This document shows positions 1 through 11,102 of a DNA stretch of 64,000 bases, piece after piece. This DNA comes from Hydractinia symbiolongicarpus (lineage: Eukaryota; Cnidaria; Hydrozoa; Anthoathecata; Hydractiniidae), in NCBI RefSeq assembly GCF_029227915.1, contig NC_079884.1:14446001-14510000 (forward strand), written 5' to 3'. The notes beneath the pieces are model-generated. The model was given only the letters and a program-made list of their open reading frames with translations. It searched no databases and was not told where the DNA came from. Within the stretch, counting starts at the first letter, position 1. Every line of letters begins with the position of its first letter. A program made the position numbers and the translations under genes.

Positions 1-1428
1 CATGACAGTTACACAGTTATCATTATCCCAGTCAGAATGTCTTGTGGTACAACTTTCAGTTGAGTGAACACACAAACGTTTTCCAATCAAACTCCCCCTA
101 AAAACCTTTGATCAAATAAGAAATACAAGTATCTTAATTAATCTTAAGCTAAACTAGAAAATTTTCTCCTAAAACTATATGGAAGGACATGCTCATCTTT
201 TCATTTTACATAACCTTTCACAAGTGTTGATTTCAATCCCCTATGTCATCATCTTGAGAAAACAATTGAATCGGTGGGTCGGGTGACTCTACGACCATTT
301 GTGATGTCTGGTTTATTAAGTAAATAAAGTAAGTAGGCATATCTTTCTTATGTCACATTTACATTATGTTGACATAAACATATAAAATATTAAATAAAGC
401 ATGTTACATATATAATACATGTTGTAATAAATTTTTTAGCTATGTAAATGTATTTTAAAAATATATATTTTATTAAAAATAAAATGTAAAAGCTTCTTGG
501 CTTATGCCATCATCAGTAGCTATAGCTATACATAAAATGATAAAATTAAAATATATATAATACACTTTTTTCGTTTTTCAAATTAAAATACTTTTGTATA
601 TGTTCTTAAAAAAAATATTTTCTTTTTTATTTATCATGTGTGTTTATTTTTAGTAAACGATTCACAAAGGAAGATCCATGGAAATAGCGTTTGCTAGTTA
701 TATACCTTGTACACCTTAAAGTACTATTGTAGTAAAACACATACAATAGCTAGTGGTTAACCTGCCAGCTACAATTTTAAATATGTGACATTTTCTTACC
801 AACACACTGAGCTAGATATCAATCTCCAAAATCGTTATTTTGTTTCGCTTTGATGAACGATTTTTGCACACGTCTCATGTCCATAATTTCCCGCCAGATG
901 ATTTTATGTGAAACATACACCAAAACCGAAAACAGCATCTATGAAACATCAGGAGTAAACAAACTCGCTATTTATTTTTTTCTTATCTTACTTTTGATAA
1001 GAGAAGGCGAGATTTTTTAAACACGAGTAGCAGAAAGACGACACAGGTAACCTTTAGGGGGAAAACTCAATTTTGCATATCGACAGCGAGACGAACATTC
1101 TTCATCAGATTATCAATAAGCGCAGCGCCGATGAGAGACAAAAAGTCCTAAGGACGAGGTTGACTTTCATGGGCATGGGTCGAGGGTATCAGACTTTGTC
1201 CCACCTTTTGCACAGTCTCAAGAAAACAAGTCTTTAACTATAGTTTTGGTGAATAACTTCTAAAAAAGAGAAAGATTAGAGTAAGTCTATTAACTGGATT
1301 TAACCCGCAAAGGATTTTCTTGCCGCCTGAGAGCGTCAAACGGTAAGAGAGAAAAGGCCCTGGGTAAAAGGTTACCCGACCCAGAAACTTTCAAAAAGAG
1401 TTTGGAAGCAATTATTCCTGAGGAATAA
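1..1428. other. Intergenic, no gene seen
   Basis: AT-rich sequence without a convincing coding exon on either strand. It holds one copy (1147-1164) of a short motif related to GGGGACGAGGTTG that recurs through the window, next to a moderately GC-richer stretch (about 1,020-1,400) that looks like an old repeat but that I cannot classify. Confidence 0.5.
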
Positions 1429-1478
1429 TTGTATTATTATTATTATTATTATTATTATAATTATTATTATGATGATGA
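1429..1478. repeat. (TTA)n-type microsatellite
   Basis: A run of TAT/TTA triplets passing into GAT triplets. The open frame across it is a repeat artefact. It is followed at 1539-1555 by a second copy of the dispersed GGGGACGAGGTTA-like motif, so it may be part of a small non-autonomous repeat. Confidence 0.8.
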
Positions 1479-2202
1479 TTATAATTGTATATTATATTAT
1501 ATATTATATAATAAAGAAATAAAAAAATTAAAAAAATTCCTGGGGACGAGGTTAGTATATATCAATAACGAAGGAGGCCACTACGCGGACGTACCTTGGC
1601 CAACCCGGTGTGGTACACTTTATAGGAGGTGGACCCAGAGACGAGCAGCCTTTGGGGAATTGCACAATTTAGAGGTGTTGCAAGCAGGAATTCCATTGAC
1701 GGTAGGAATCTTTGAAGCTTAACTTCTGACAAATGATTAGTCTGGAGCTCATGAAGCTCTGGAGCTGATAGGTGTTTGTCTGAAGATTTTTTGTTGTATG
1801 CATCAGTTTTTTTCTTTGTTTGGACTCAGCTTAACCAGACTATTACCTACTTGCTTAGCTAGAATTATACTTGATATCTAGCTAGCCAGAGCTAAAATAG
1901 GATTTTCACAAAGCGGGATTTGAATGGCGAATTAGGCAATGAATTGTATTTCTTTTGTGTAATAAGAACAAAACAGTTTATTTCAAAACATTCAAATTCT
2001 TTCCAGTAATGAGTTTTTCTAAGAATAAACATTGAAGATTAGCTACATTCTAATTAGTTCAAAAGTTTACAACAAAATATTTTAAAGGAAGTAGGACCTG
2101 TTTTCACTTTCTGGCAGTTTGAATTTTTTGCAGCAAAATCAAAACAACTACACATGCTCAGATAATGTCTCCAGTGGATTGACCATCCAATTAATCCAAT
2201 TG

Positions 2203-2492
2203 TGGCGCCGTAGATTAGTGGTTATAGCTCTCCTACTCTGTGCGGGAGACCGGGTTCGATTCCTCTTGACGGCGATTCAACATGGGCGAATGAATGTTAC
2301 CATAGCCCCGGGTTAACCCAAGCCATGTGAGGGAAATTGGGAAGATGGCACACTGTGTGGGCCGTTGGATGCCTATTATTTCCAGGAGGGGCCATCTACG
2401 CCATGGCCCCTCCTGGAAATAATAGGCAGGGTATATCCCTCGATATTTGTGAGGCTAGCCATGTAAAATATGCACATCTATCTATCTATCTT
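2203..2492 (+). mobile_element. tRNA-derived SINE with internal hairpin
   Basis: An RNA polymerase III-type head is visible: A box TAGATTAGTGG at 2211-2221 and B box GGTTCGATTCC at 2253-2263, 31 bases apart. The arms do not fold into a clean tRNA cloverleaf, so this is a SINE rather than a tRNA gene. The body continues to a short (TCTA)n tail near 2,478-2,490, a common SINE 3' end. Inside the body is a perfect 26-bp inverted repeat (2370-2395 and 2403-2428) with a 7-base loop. Confidence is good for the SINE head and moderate for the exact ends. Confidence 0.7.
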
Positions 2493-2672
2493 AAGCTTTG
2501 TGTAATCCCTCTATGCACCATTAAAAAAGTACTAAAAACAATAAGGTGGATGTCAAAAATATTCAGTGTTTGAGTCATCTGACACTATTTTGACTGGATG
2601 TGGTCGCTTTTACACGCCATTCCTGACTAGTCCTGGTATCTATATTTTTTAGAGAAAAAACGGTCCTGCAAA

Positions 2673-5600
2673 ATGGTCATTCAACGAATTGTTGACTATT
2701 ATTACTATCTATATGAAAATGGAGATGCACGATCTGCACACCTTCCACTTGTCAAAGACCCCCTGTATGTCTTTGTTCCGGCAGTTGCTTATTTGGTAAT
2801 GGTAATGTATGGCCCAAAGTTTATGGAAAAGCGAAATCCCCTGCAATTACGAAATGTTTTGATTGGATACAATTGTTTTTCAGTTGTATTGTCAATATAC
2901 ATGATGTGGGAGGTAAGCATTTAGTACTCAAAAATCAATCAAATGTTTTATGCCTACCTATCTAATTCAATTCACATCAGTGACAAATGACTGTTGTGAA
3001 TTGCATGTTTCATGCTATCAAAATAGATTTCTTTTCAGCAATGTGTTGTTGTTAACACATCAACATTCCCCTCAACAATTACTTAGTACCAACTTTAGAA
3101 TGGCTGGTTTTGTATTGTTGTTCTTTTCATAAATTTTCTCTTCTGGATATAGCATATACACCAGCTACAAGACAAACTTTGCCAAAAAAATCTTGAAATT
3201 AACCTTTGGTAAATGTAACAAAATTTGGCAATGCATGAGCATTGTTTGAAAAATTCTCAAAGAAGCAAATTATTTGAAGAAGAACTTTTCAAAACTTTAT
3301 AGAATTTTTTTTGCAAGATTGGTACTTAAAACAGCACATTATACAATTTTTCATTTCATCATTAAAACAAAATTCATTGTTGTCAGACTCTCCATAATAA
3401 ATTTGCCAGTGTTTTTTTTTTAATTGAATCGTTCCTTTGAGTTTATATTTTTTTTGTTGAGGGTGTTACTCATTTTATGTTTTGGTTAAATATTTAAAGT
3501 ATTTTGCAAAGGATGGATTCTACTTCCATTCATTAAAAAGCATTTAAAACTGTGGTCTTTGATTGTTTTTGTCTATTATAAAACCCAAGCACATTTATAT
3601 TTTAAAGCGAATTAAAACACACTGCATGAAAAACAGATAATCCACTCTCATTATCCTTATATATATATATATATATATATATACTATGAACTTTGAATAT
3701 ACACTTTGAGCTTCTAATCTGAATTTTCAGTTTGAGTTCTTATGTTTCAGCACATGTTTCACGATAAACAATTATATGCTCTAAACTATTGTTAGAAACT
3801 TTTCCTTGTCAGTTTGAAAGTTTAGTAATTTTTGGAAACTCAAATTTGCAGAAATTTAATAGGCTTGAGCCATTGCGTGAGTTTCTTATAAAAAGTGGAG
3901 AAATTTACAAACTTCTATTGTATTGATGAGGTAATGCTTAACAAACCTTTTTTTTTCTTTATTAGTTTTTTGCTACAACAATTCTTAATCCTGATTTTAA
4001 TCTTCTCTGTCAAGACATTGTACCAACTGACACATCTCCATTAACTATAAGGGTAAGAAGTTGTTTTTGATGTTGTTTTTACTATGTAAAGGTTATGATT
4101 GATATATGATCGTCCTTTTTTTCAGCTGGTCAACGCACATTGGTTGTATTTCTTTTCCAAATTGATAGAGTTTTGTGATACAGTAAGTTGGTTATTTTGT
4201 TTCATGTTTTATAGCAAAGTTTAGGCCTAGCCCAAATATTTAAATATATGAAATTTTTTTGCTGTATAGAAACTTCAGTATTTCCTTGAGATCAAACCAG
4301 TCCTTTTACAATGCATGTAAAAGGACTGGTTTGGAGTGTAACTGTGGGTAAGTGTTATTGCCAGTGAACAACGTTGCTGCCACTCTATGTGAATTTCTAT
4401 TGGCTTTCTTTTCAGTTCTTCTTCGTAGTGCGCAAAAAAAATAACCAAATCTCATTTTTGCATGTGTATCATCACGTCTCCATGCTTGTTTTGCAATGGA
4501 CTCTTGTGAAATTTGTTCCTGGTGGAGTGTGTAAGTGTTTTTGTTATCAAATAACATGGATTTTTATTTTACAAATATTGCCTAGCAGGTATATTTTAAG
4601 TTGGGAATTCTACAACATGACAATTTTCAAGACGCATCTATAATCAGTTTGGGACATATTTATTTTCCGACTAATGTGTGTCCAAAAATTTATTTGTCGG
4701 AATTTTTATGCATACAATTATGTCCAAATTTTTTATTTGCCCTAATTTGGTTTATAATGTATTTTTTATTTTTTATTTTTAATAAATGTGGTTACCAACT
4801 TTAGGTGATAAAACCATTTCATACTCAATGGAATATAGACTTTATGACAATTCGATAAGACCAGCATATTGGAACTGATTGATCAAGAGCTCCAAACAGA
4901 AGACCTACTATTATCAGATTTAGATTAAAACTTCTATTCTATTATATATTTTATTTTAGTTGTATAATTCAGGTTGATAAATATTGTTGTTTCATTTTGA
5001 TTCCATCATAAACTTAATTTTGTTGAAGCATTAAATTTGCATGTCCTCTTAAAATATTATCTTTAGTAATGAATTTCCCAAAATGTGTATTTGAATAATC
5101 CTAATATCCCATTTTTTTGCTCTAAAATTCCATTAACCTGGTGAAAATGATTTTTTTACTAGTTTTTTCTTGTTTTCAGCTTATTTGGGACCGCTGTTGA
5201 ATTGCTTTATCCATACATTGATGTATACGTATTACATGTTGGCAGCGTTTGGACCACACATGCAAAAATATTTATGGTGGAAGAAATACCTAACAAGGAT
5301 GCAAATGGTAGGAAAAACCTTTCTTTAATTTGTTAGAATCGGGTCATGGTGCATTAGACGTAAACGCAGGCCCAGGGGAAAAGTGTATCGTGATTTAAAG
5401 GACAATTGCATTCTGTTGAAATTACTAGTAAAGACATCGTTTTCATCATGTTCTAAAACCACACTTATCGACCAGAACCTCGCCTAAAATGTCACCAATT
5501 TTATAACTGATTACATCACAAAAAAATTGTTATTATGTTACAAATATTCAATGTGTCAATATCATAAAAATAAATGACACTCTAGGAATTCTATGCCCTA

Positions 5601-6193
5601 GATGTTCTTTTCCTTAAAGATCCCTAATTAAGTACAGAGCTGTATTCTTCCTGTATTAGATTTATCTCTTTTAGTTTCAGTAAAAATGCAGGAACCATCT
5701 CCCTTGCTAGGAGTTAACTCATTCCTTTCCTTCTCATGCACTTTTTTAACTATATCAAACATTTTTATGTATAAATGTTACTGTTGTTTGTTTTGATGAC
5801 AGAGTCAAATTGCGCTTTTGCGGAAATGATAAGTCTCGGCAAATCAATGCACGGAGAGAATGAAGACAGCCTTTTTTCCATTTTTTGTAATAGCAACATA
5901 CACAACAAGGTGCGTAGCCTATTTGCTGAGACTTACTGTTTGGCGAATAAATTACCAGAATAAGGTTTTTCAAATATTTTTATTTTTTTTAGTACCAGTT
6001 CGTAATAATCTTCTTGTACTGTTCAAACTCGATGACATACAAGACTGATAAAGAAATCGTCTCGTTCTTTTTGTGGCTGCACTGGTTCTACATGATCTCC
6101 TTATTTTGGCTTTTTAACCATTTCTACCAAACTGCTTACAACTCGAAGAAGAAGCTGGAAGAGTCGAAATTGGAGAAAGAAAAATGTAATTGA
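2673..6193 (+). CDS. ELOVL: ELOVL-type very-long-chain fatty acid elongase
   Basis: Six exons: 2673-2912, 3966-4052, 4126-4182, 4416-4530, 5180-5307 and 5993-6193, giving 275 residues, the usual ELOVL length. All junctions are GT/AG and in phase. Family hallmarks are present: KLIEFCDT (KxxExxDT), the histidine box HVYHH (HxxHH) in exon 4, [12 protein letters not shown] (HxxMY), and TRMQMYQ (TxxQxxQ), which is rebuilt only when exon 5 is joined to exon 6. The protein is a multi-pass ER membrane condensing enzyme that adds two carbons from malonyl-CoA to acyl-CoA. It ends KEKCN, a KxKxx ER-retrieval signal. The N-terminus resembles the ELOVL1/4/7 group; the exact paralogue is not decided. A 5' UTR splice acceptor lies near 2,650 and a polyadenylation signal at 6393. 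Confidence 0.93.
3659..3683. repeat. (TA)n microsatellite
   Basis: Uninterrupted TA dinucleotide run within intron 1 of the elongase gene. Confidence 0.9.
4293..4333. repeat. Perfect 18-bp inverted repeat in ELOVL intron 3
   Basis: Arms 4293-4310 and 4316-4333 are exact reverse complements around the 5-base loop ATGCA. It lies between exons 3 and 4 of the elongase gene. No transposon context is evident. Confidence 0.85.
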
Positions 6194-6392
6194 GGTGATA
6201 ATCGCAACTGGATCTGGTCGATAAACTTTTTCTAACAAGCAACAATGGAAAACTTTGACGCGACTTGTACTCTTTATGCAGTGTGTTACGGACATTATTG
6301 TGCATTTTTAAAATGATATTTAATGAAGAACAGCAAGAGCATATGAACTTGTTTTTGTTTTTTATGTACCCCGTGTTTTGTTTTGTTTTCTT

Positions 6393-6398
6393 AATAAA
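6393..6398 (+). terminator. AATAAA polyadenylation signal of ELOVL
   Basis: AATAAA lies 200 bases beyond the elongase stop codon, in AT-rich 3' UTR-like sequence. Confidence 0.6.
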
Positions 6399-6409
6399 CC
6401 ATATCATAA

Positions 6410-8584
6410 TGGGATTAGTTTTTTGTGGCCTATTAATGTTTAAGAGCTTATAAAAATTAAATGTGAAAAATTAAAATCATGCAAGATACACTGCAAAGGG
6501 GATCTAAAAACTTTGCCCCTAAGGTACCGTGTACCTGCACTCTTTTTCTTGTATTACCTTGCCAACGTACATAAATAGATATCCCTATATGGACTTATGC
6601 TCTTAATGATATCTGGACACGTGCAAAGTTTTGTAGTTTAAGGTTGATCTCATCTTTGATTATAGAAAGAAATGCAGTGTCGGCGTTTTTTAAAACCTAT
6701 GACATAACTTCACGGAAATTGTTAAATCTTGAATAACGTAAGAGCGTAAGAAAATTTGGAAGAACTTCCGAAAAAAGACCTGATAAACAACTTTTTATCC
6801 TCCACGACATTAAAATATCGTTTTCTGTGTCAATGTTCTTTTTGCTCTCTGCCTCTTCTCTCCTAGGAGAGTGCAGGGATGAAAAAAGAAAAATGTAAAT
6901 GATCAAAGCAGGCGTTTGAAATCACAAGAACCAGCAACTTATGTTCAATACTCCTGTTATGTAAAGTTGTGCAGATCTTCAAAATTTACTTATAAAGAAT
7001 ATATTTCTAAGAATGCAAATATGAGAAGGCGTCAAGGAGAATAACAATATATAATCTTAGATCGTGTTTTGCTTGGGGATAATTTTTGTGTACTTTGCAC
7101 TTTGTAACAAAATAATGGTGTAGTAAGTGAACTTTAGACTCGTATGATAATTAAAAAAGGAGAAGTTTCAATAAGCGGTATTTAAAATAATTAAATAAGT
7201 TGTGTAATCTTATTAAAGTTCCTCTCCTAATAAGACACTGCAGAACGTGATAACAAAATAATTTTGCACATATTGCGAAATAACAAAGGGGGAGGGTGAT
7301 TGCAAATTATTTTAGTTTTCTGGCCAACAAGGTTTGCTTTGCGCGGCATAATATTTCAACTCGTGAAAAGTTTTTATAAACTTTCGATTTTACACTAAGA
7401 AAGTCAGAGAACAATCGGCTTATAATGAAATGATACCTTTGTTTTTCTTGTTTTTCTAAAATTTTGCTAAAATTTTGCCAAATTTTAAAAAACATATAAC
7501 TCCGGTATTCCTACAGAATAAAGCAAAAAATTTCGAACAGTTTTTGCCTTTTTAATAATATGCTATCTATAGATGTGCCTTAACTTTGACACGATTTTTT
7601 TCTCACAATTTTGTAAAATCTGTATCCCCATCCGTATATCCGACCGCACAATTTTATATTGAAATTTAAATCCATCCAGACAAATGTTACAAAAAGCCAA
7701 CCTCAGTCACGGGGCCTTTAGTGTTTTCTACAAGACCTGGGATCGAGGTTGACAAAAAATAAGCACATTCAAATCTAACGTTCTTACAAAATAAAATTGT
7801 GTAGCTATTTGGGAAGTGTGGTTTTTTTTCTAGGTTCAATTCGCTGTGATTTGTACGTACATCTGGAACGCTGTACGCATGGATTGTGATTACTGGATGC
7901 CGTTTTTAAAATTGAATGGCTTATTCGTTTTTTCATTGTTGTTTTTATTTGGCCGGTTTTATTTATCTTCATACAGTGATAGTAAGAAAAGCAATGTCGA
8001 GAAAAAAGAGTAACCAACTATAGACAATATGCGAATATAATTTTATCACCTTTAATTTCTATAATTTGTAAATCAAGTGTTTTGTTCTTTGAGAATTGAT
8101 GCCAGCTCATTTTTTGCCAGAATAAAGGGTGGATTCGAAATCAAAGATGAAATATTGGAACAACTTCTGTTTTTCATCATAAGTAGAAAGTAAAGTGTTT
8201 TTACATATTGAAGGAGAATATTTATAGCGTTTTTTGCAACGACAACCTTTCTTCTTAGTGCTCCATCCTCGTTTCCAAGACTTTTTGCCGATGCTTGCTA
8301 ACTAAACCTTGGGAGCACTGGAAGCTGGGTTGTTAAAGCATATATATTTTATTACCTAGTAGTTAGTATTTATCAGTTTTGATTTATTGTATTCATCCCC
8401 AGTGTTTTGTCATTTTTAATCAAGGCAAGCTTTATGAAGTAATGTGTACTAATTTTTTATTGATTTTTTATTATTATTATTTTTATTGCAGTATATATTG
8501 AATTTGCAATAGTTTATGTTTTGTTGATTAACCATTGTTGTTGTATAAAATAATAAAGTCGAACAAACTGCCTATGTTTTAATT
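6410..8584. other. Intergenic, no gene seen
   Basis: AT-rich sequence with only short uninformative open frames. One small structure is visible: CAACCTC at 7698 and the motif CCTGGGATCGAGGTTG at 7736-7751 face each other, like the ends of a tiny inverted-repeat element. Confidence 0.5.
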
Positions 8585-9450
8585 TCAAGATGTCCGATTT
8601 CCGCGCATACAACGAAATTTGGGGACGAGGTTCCAGTTTTATCTCTAATTGACGGACACTCTAAAAGGCGGAAACCACTGATTAGCGGACACTTAGTCCA
8701 TGCACCGGCCGTTTTCTGGTCAAAGTCTGATAAAAAACTTTCTGATCCGATTAGCGCACAATTGTTTTTGCACGAAATGGCAACTATAGACTTTTTTTCT
8801 CTCCAATTACCGGACAATCTAAAAAATTAGGGAGCAGCATACAAAAATAATGAAAATTGAATAATTTTAAAATATTTATTTTAACACTTTGAAACTTTAC
8901 AAGAAATATCGGCTTTTACAGCCTCATTTTCATCTGATGAGAGTGATAACAATTTTGAGAATGATGACGTTGAAGAGAAGATCACCACGCATGAAGGGCT
9001 GACCATGATTGATAAATTAATAAACTTGAAAGATTTATTTAATATAGTAGAAGGAACTTCTTGATCCTCACTTAAAGACAGACTTATTCGAAAATTATTA
9101 TTAAATTTTTTTAAAATTATTCGATATTATTATTCGAGTCAGGAACTTAAAACAACAATATATTTTCTGCAAGTAAAGTTTTTTAAAAAAATCTTTTCGT
9201 TAATTTAGTTGATATTATGATTCTGATATTTGTTTGTTATTTTAAAATTATAATACGTTCAATTTACTTGTTTTCTTCTTTTTTTCGTGTCTGAGCACAG
9301 TACCTGCTAATTTTTTAAGTTACACATTTCGTATACAAAATCGCTTTTTCTTCAAATTTTGAGCTTACATTGCAAAACTTTCCAAAAGGCGGACTCTTAT
9401 AATTAGCGGACACTTTGTTCGCTAATTAGAGAATACTATAATCAGATTTC
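8585..9450 (+). mobile_element. Decayed Tigger/pogo-like DNA transposon
   Basis: Repeated subterminal strings of the type ATTAGCGGACAC occur near both sides (for example 8,680-8,692 and 9,400-9,412), as in cnidarian Tigger-type elements. Between them, about 8,925-9,063 on the plus strand translates into the acidic tail and final helix typical of pogo-family transposases: a serine/aspartate-rich stretch, then a THEGLTMIDKL-like segment and a stop. No catalytic region survives. Family level is inference from the end motifs and the tail. Confidence 0.55.
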
Positions 9451-10870
9451 AAGTTCAGGCAGACATTTACCAATGTTTTATAGTGGTGAACTTTTTTCCA
9501 CATCGAACTTCTGCTTACCAGTTTTTGCTAAGAAGTTGGAAATTTCGCATTTTGCGTGGAAAATATATTTAACTGGGTAAACCGCCATACAAAGAATTTC
9601 CATTTATCATTCATAGTTGCATTTCGCGATTACTTATTTTTCGTTATAACAAAATGTTTTATGTTACGAAAGCAAAAATACCTTTGCTGGTTCATTCTTA
9701 GATTTTTGTGATTTTCACACGAAATTTATCAACGTGATTGCAGGGAGTTTAAGAGCCTTTTTTTCCTGCTTTAAAAATACGGATAGACAACGCTCTCAAT
9801 TAAATGCCACACCTCAAGATTAACGCCACAAAAACAGTACCTTATTTCCATGTATTTTCTGTGAGTTAAAGTACATATCTTTTGTTGCTGGTATCTTTCT
9901 TTTGAAATAAAATTTACCGCAGAATAATTGAAATAATAATAAAGCGACTGATTCACTTATATAAATATAAAGGCGCGCTTTGGAGCAACTTTTTAAATGT
10001 GGAACACGCGTTATGATGTGAAGGCTCTGTTAAAGTGTTGAGCTTATGACGATGTGTGGAGCCTCTGAATTGTGGAGCCACTGAGTTAGTTGTCAAAAAA
10101 ATGACAGAGTATACCCAAGCTGACAACTACCCTAGCCACACTGTATATTCCAATATCCTGTCCCTCTCCCACTCCCCTCCTATTAGGTAGCAGACAGTAA
10201 AGTAACTACTACATACATAATTTCACAAGATACCCCACAATGAGAGTGAATGTCAAATTCTCATCCGCATCTAGAGTTCATATTGTACAACAAAAAGGCT
10301 AGTTTTTTTTACGATTTAATAAAAATTTTTCGGATCTTTACACTTCGCTAATAAAATCTTTCGCAAGTCATCACAACGTAACTGTTGGACGGAGAGGTTG
10401 ACCGTTCGCGTGTTTAGCATTTCAAAGCCTTTGAAAGTTCATAAATGCAAACAAAAGTCTTTCTTTTCTATAGGCAAATACGTTGTATTTTATGAGGCTA
10501 TTATGAGGCGTTTGGGCCTATACCCGCTGGTAAAATACAGATCAAATTGAAGAAGTAGTAACTGAGAGAAATTTTTGCCGAAAAGTAGGGTTCAGGCTCC
10601 AAAGGTTTAGAAAGTTTTTTAATTTAAAACACGATAAAAAGACGTCAAATTAGGATTACATAAATGATGTAAAAATATGCCACAAAGATATTTTCAGTAC
10701 AGAAACTTTCGCGGATAGAAATGTTCGCAAAATTTTTGCATTTTGCGAATTTCAGTAAATAAGCCACATTAAAAGACTTCAAATCGACACCCTTAGAAAA
10801 TTTAGCCGTCATTAATTTTTCCGAATAAGCAAAAGTTAACCTTGGAAGATAAAAGATTGAACATTGAAAT
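9451..10870. other. Intergenic, repeat debris
   Basis: No coding exon seen. Around 10,320-10,390 and 10,690-10,760 there are TTCGCGA/TTTCGCA-rich stretches resembling the repeat at 53.46-53.70 kb. JARID2 transcription (minus strand) probably ends near the right edge of this stretch. Confidence 0.4.
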
Positions 10871-10938
10871 GCATTCTTTTATTATCAAAAGATAAAACTA
10901 GAACGCATACTTTTATTATCAAAAGATAAAATTGGAAC
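10871..10938 (-). repeat. 34-bp direct repeat carrying doubled JARID2 polyA signals
   Basis: Two head-to-tail 34-base units (10871-10904 and 10905-10938) differ at three positions. Each contains TTTATT, i.e. AATAAA on the minus strand (10878-10883, 10912-10917), about 190-225 bases past the JARID2 stop codon at 11103. They are the nearest canonical signals, so the pair probably serves as the JARID2 polyadenylation region. Confidence 0.55.
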
Positions 10939-11102
10939 AAAAACGTCCATTCTTGCTTTTTTTTCGCGCTCACAAACCTTCACGAATCAATACTTTTTAA
11001 AATTTCGCGACATAAAGTCTAAAATCTGTGAAATGAAGTTTCTCCGTGAAAGTTTCCGCGCTTAAAGTAAATACTCTGTAATAAATAATTTTGAAAATCA
11101 GA

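Noticed and set aside
2203-2275. Functional tRNA gene
   Set aside because: A and B boxes are present but the acceptor and T stems do not pair; it is a SINE head.
5872-5912. Possible extra ELOVL exon (FFVIATYTT-like)
   Set aside because: Including it breaks the TxxQxxQ motif and the reading phase; exon 5 joins exon 6 directly with the family sequence intact.
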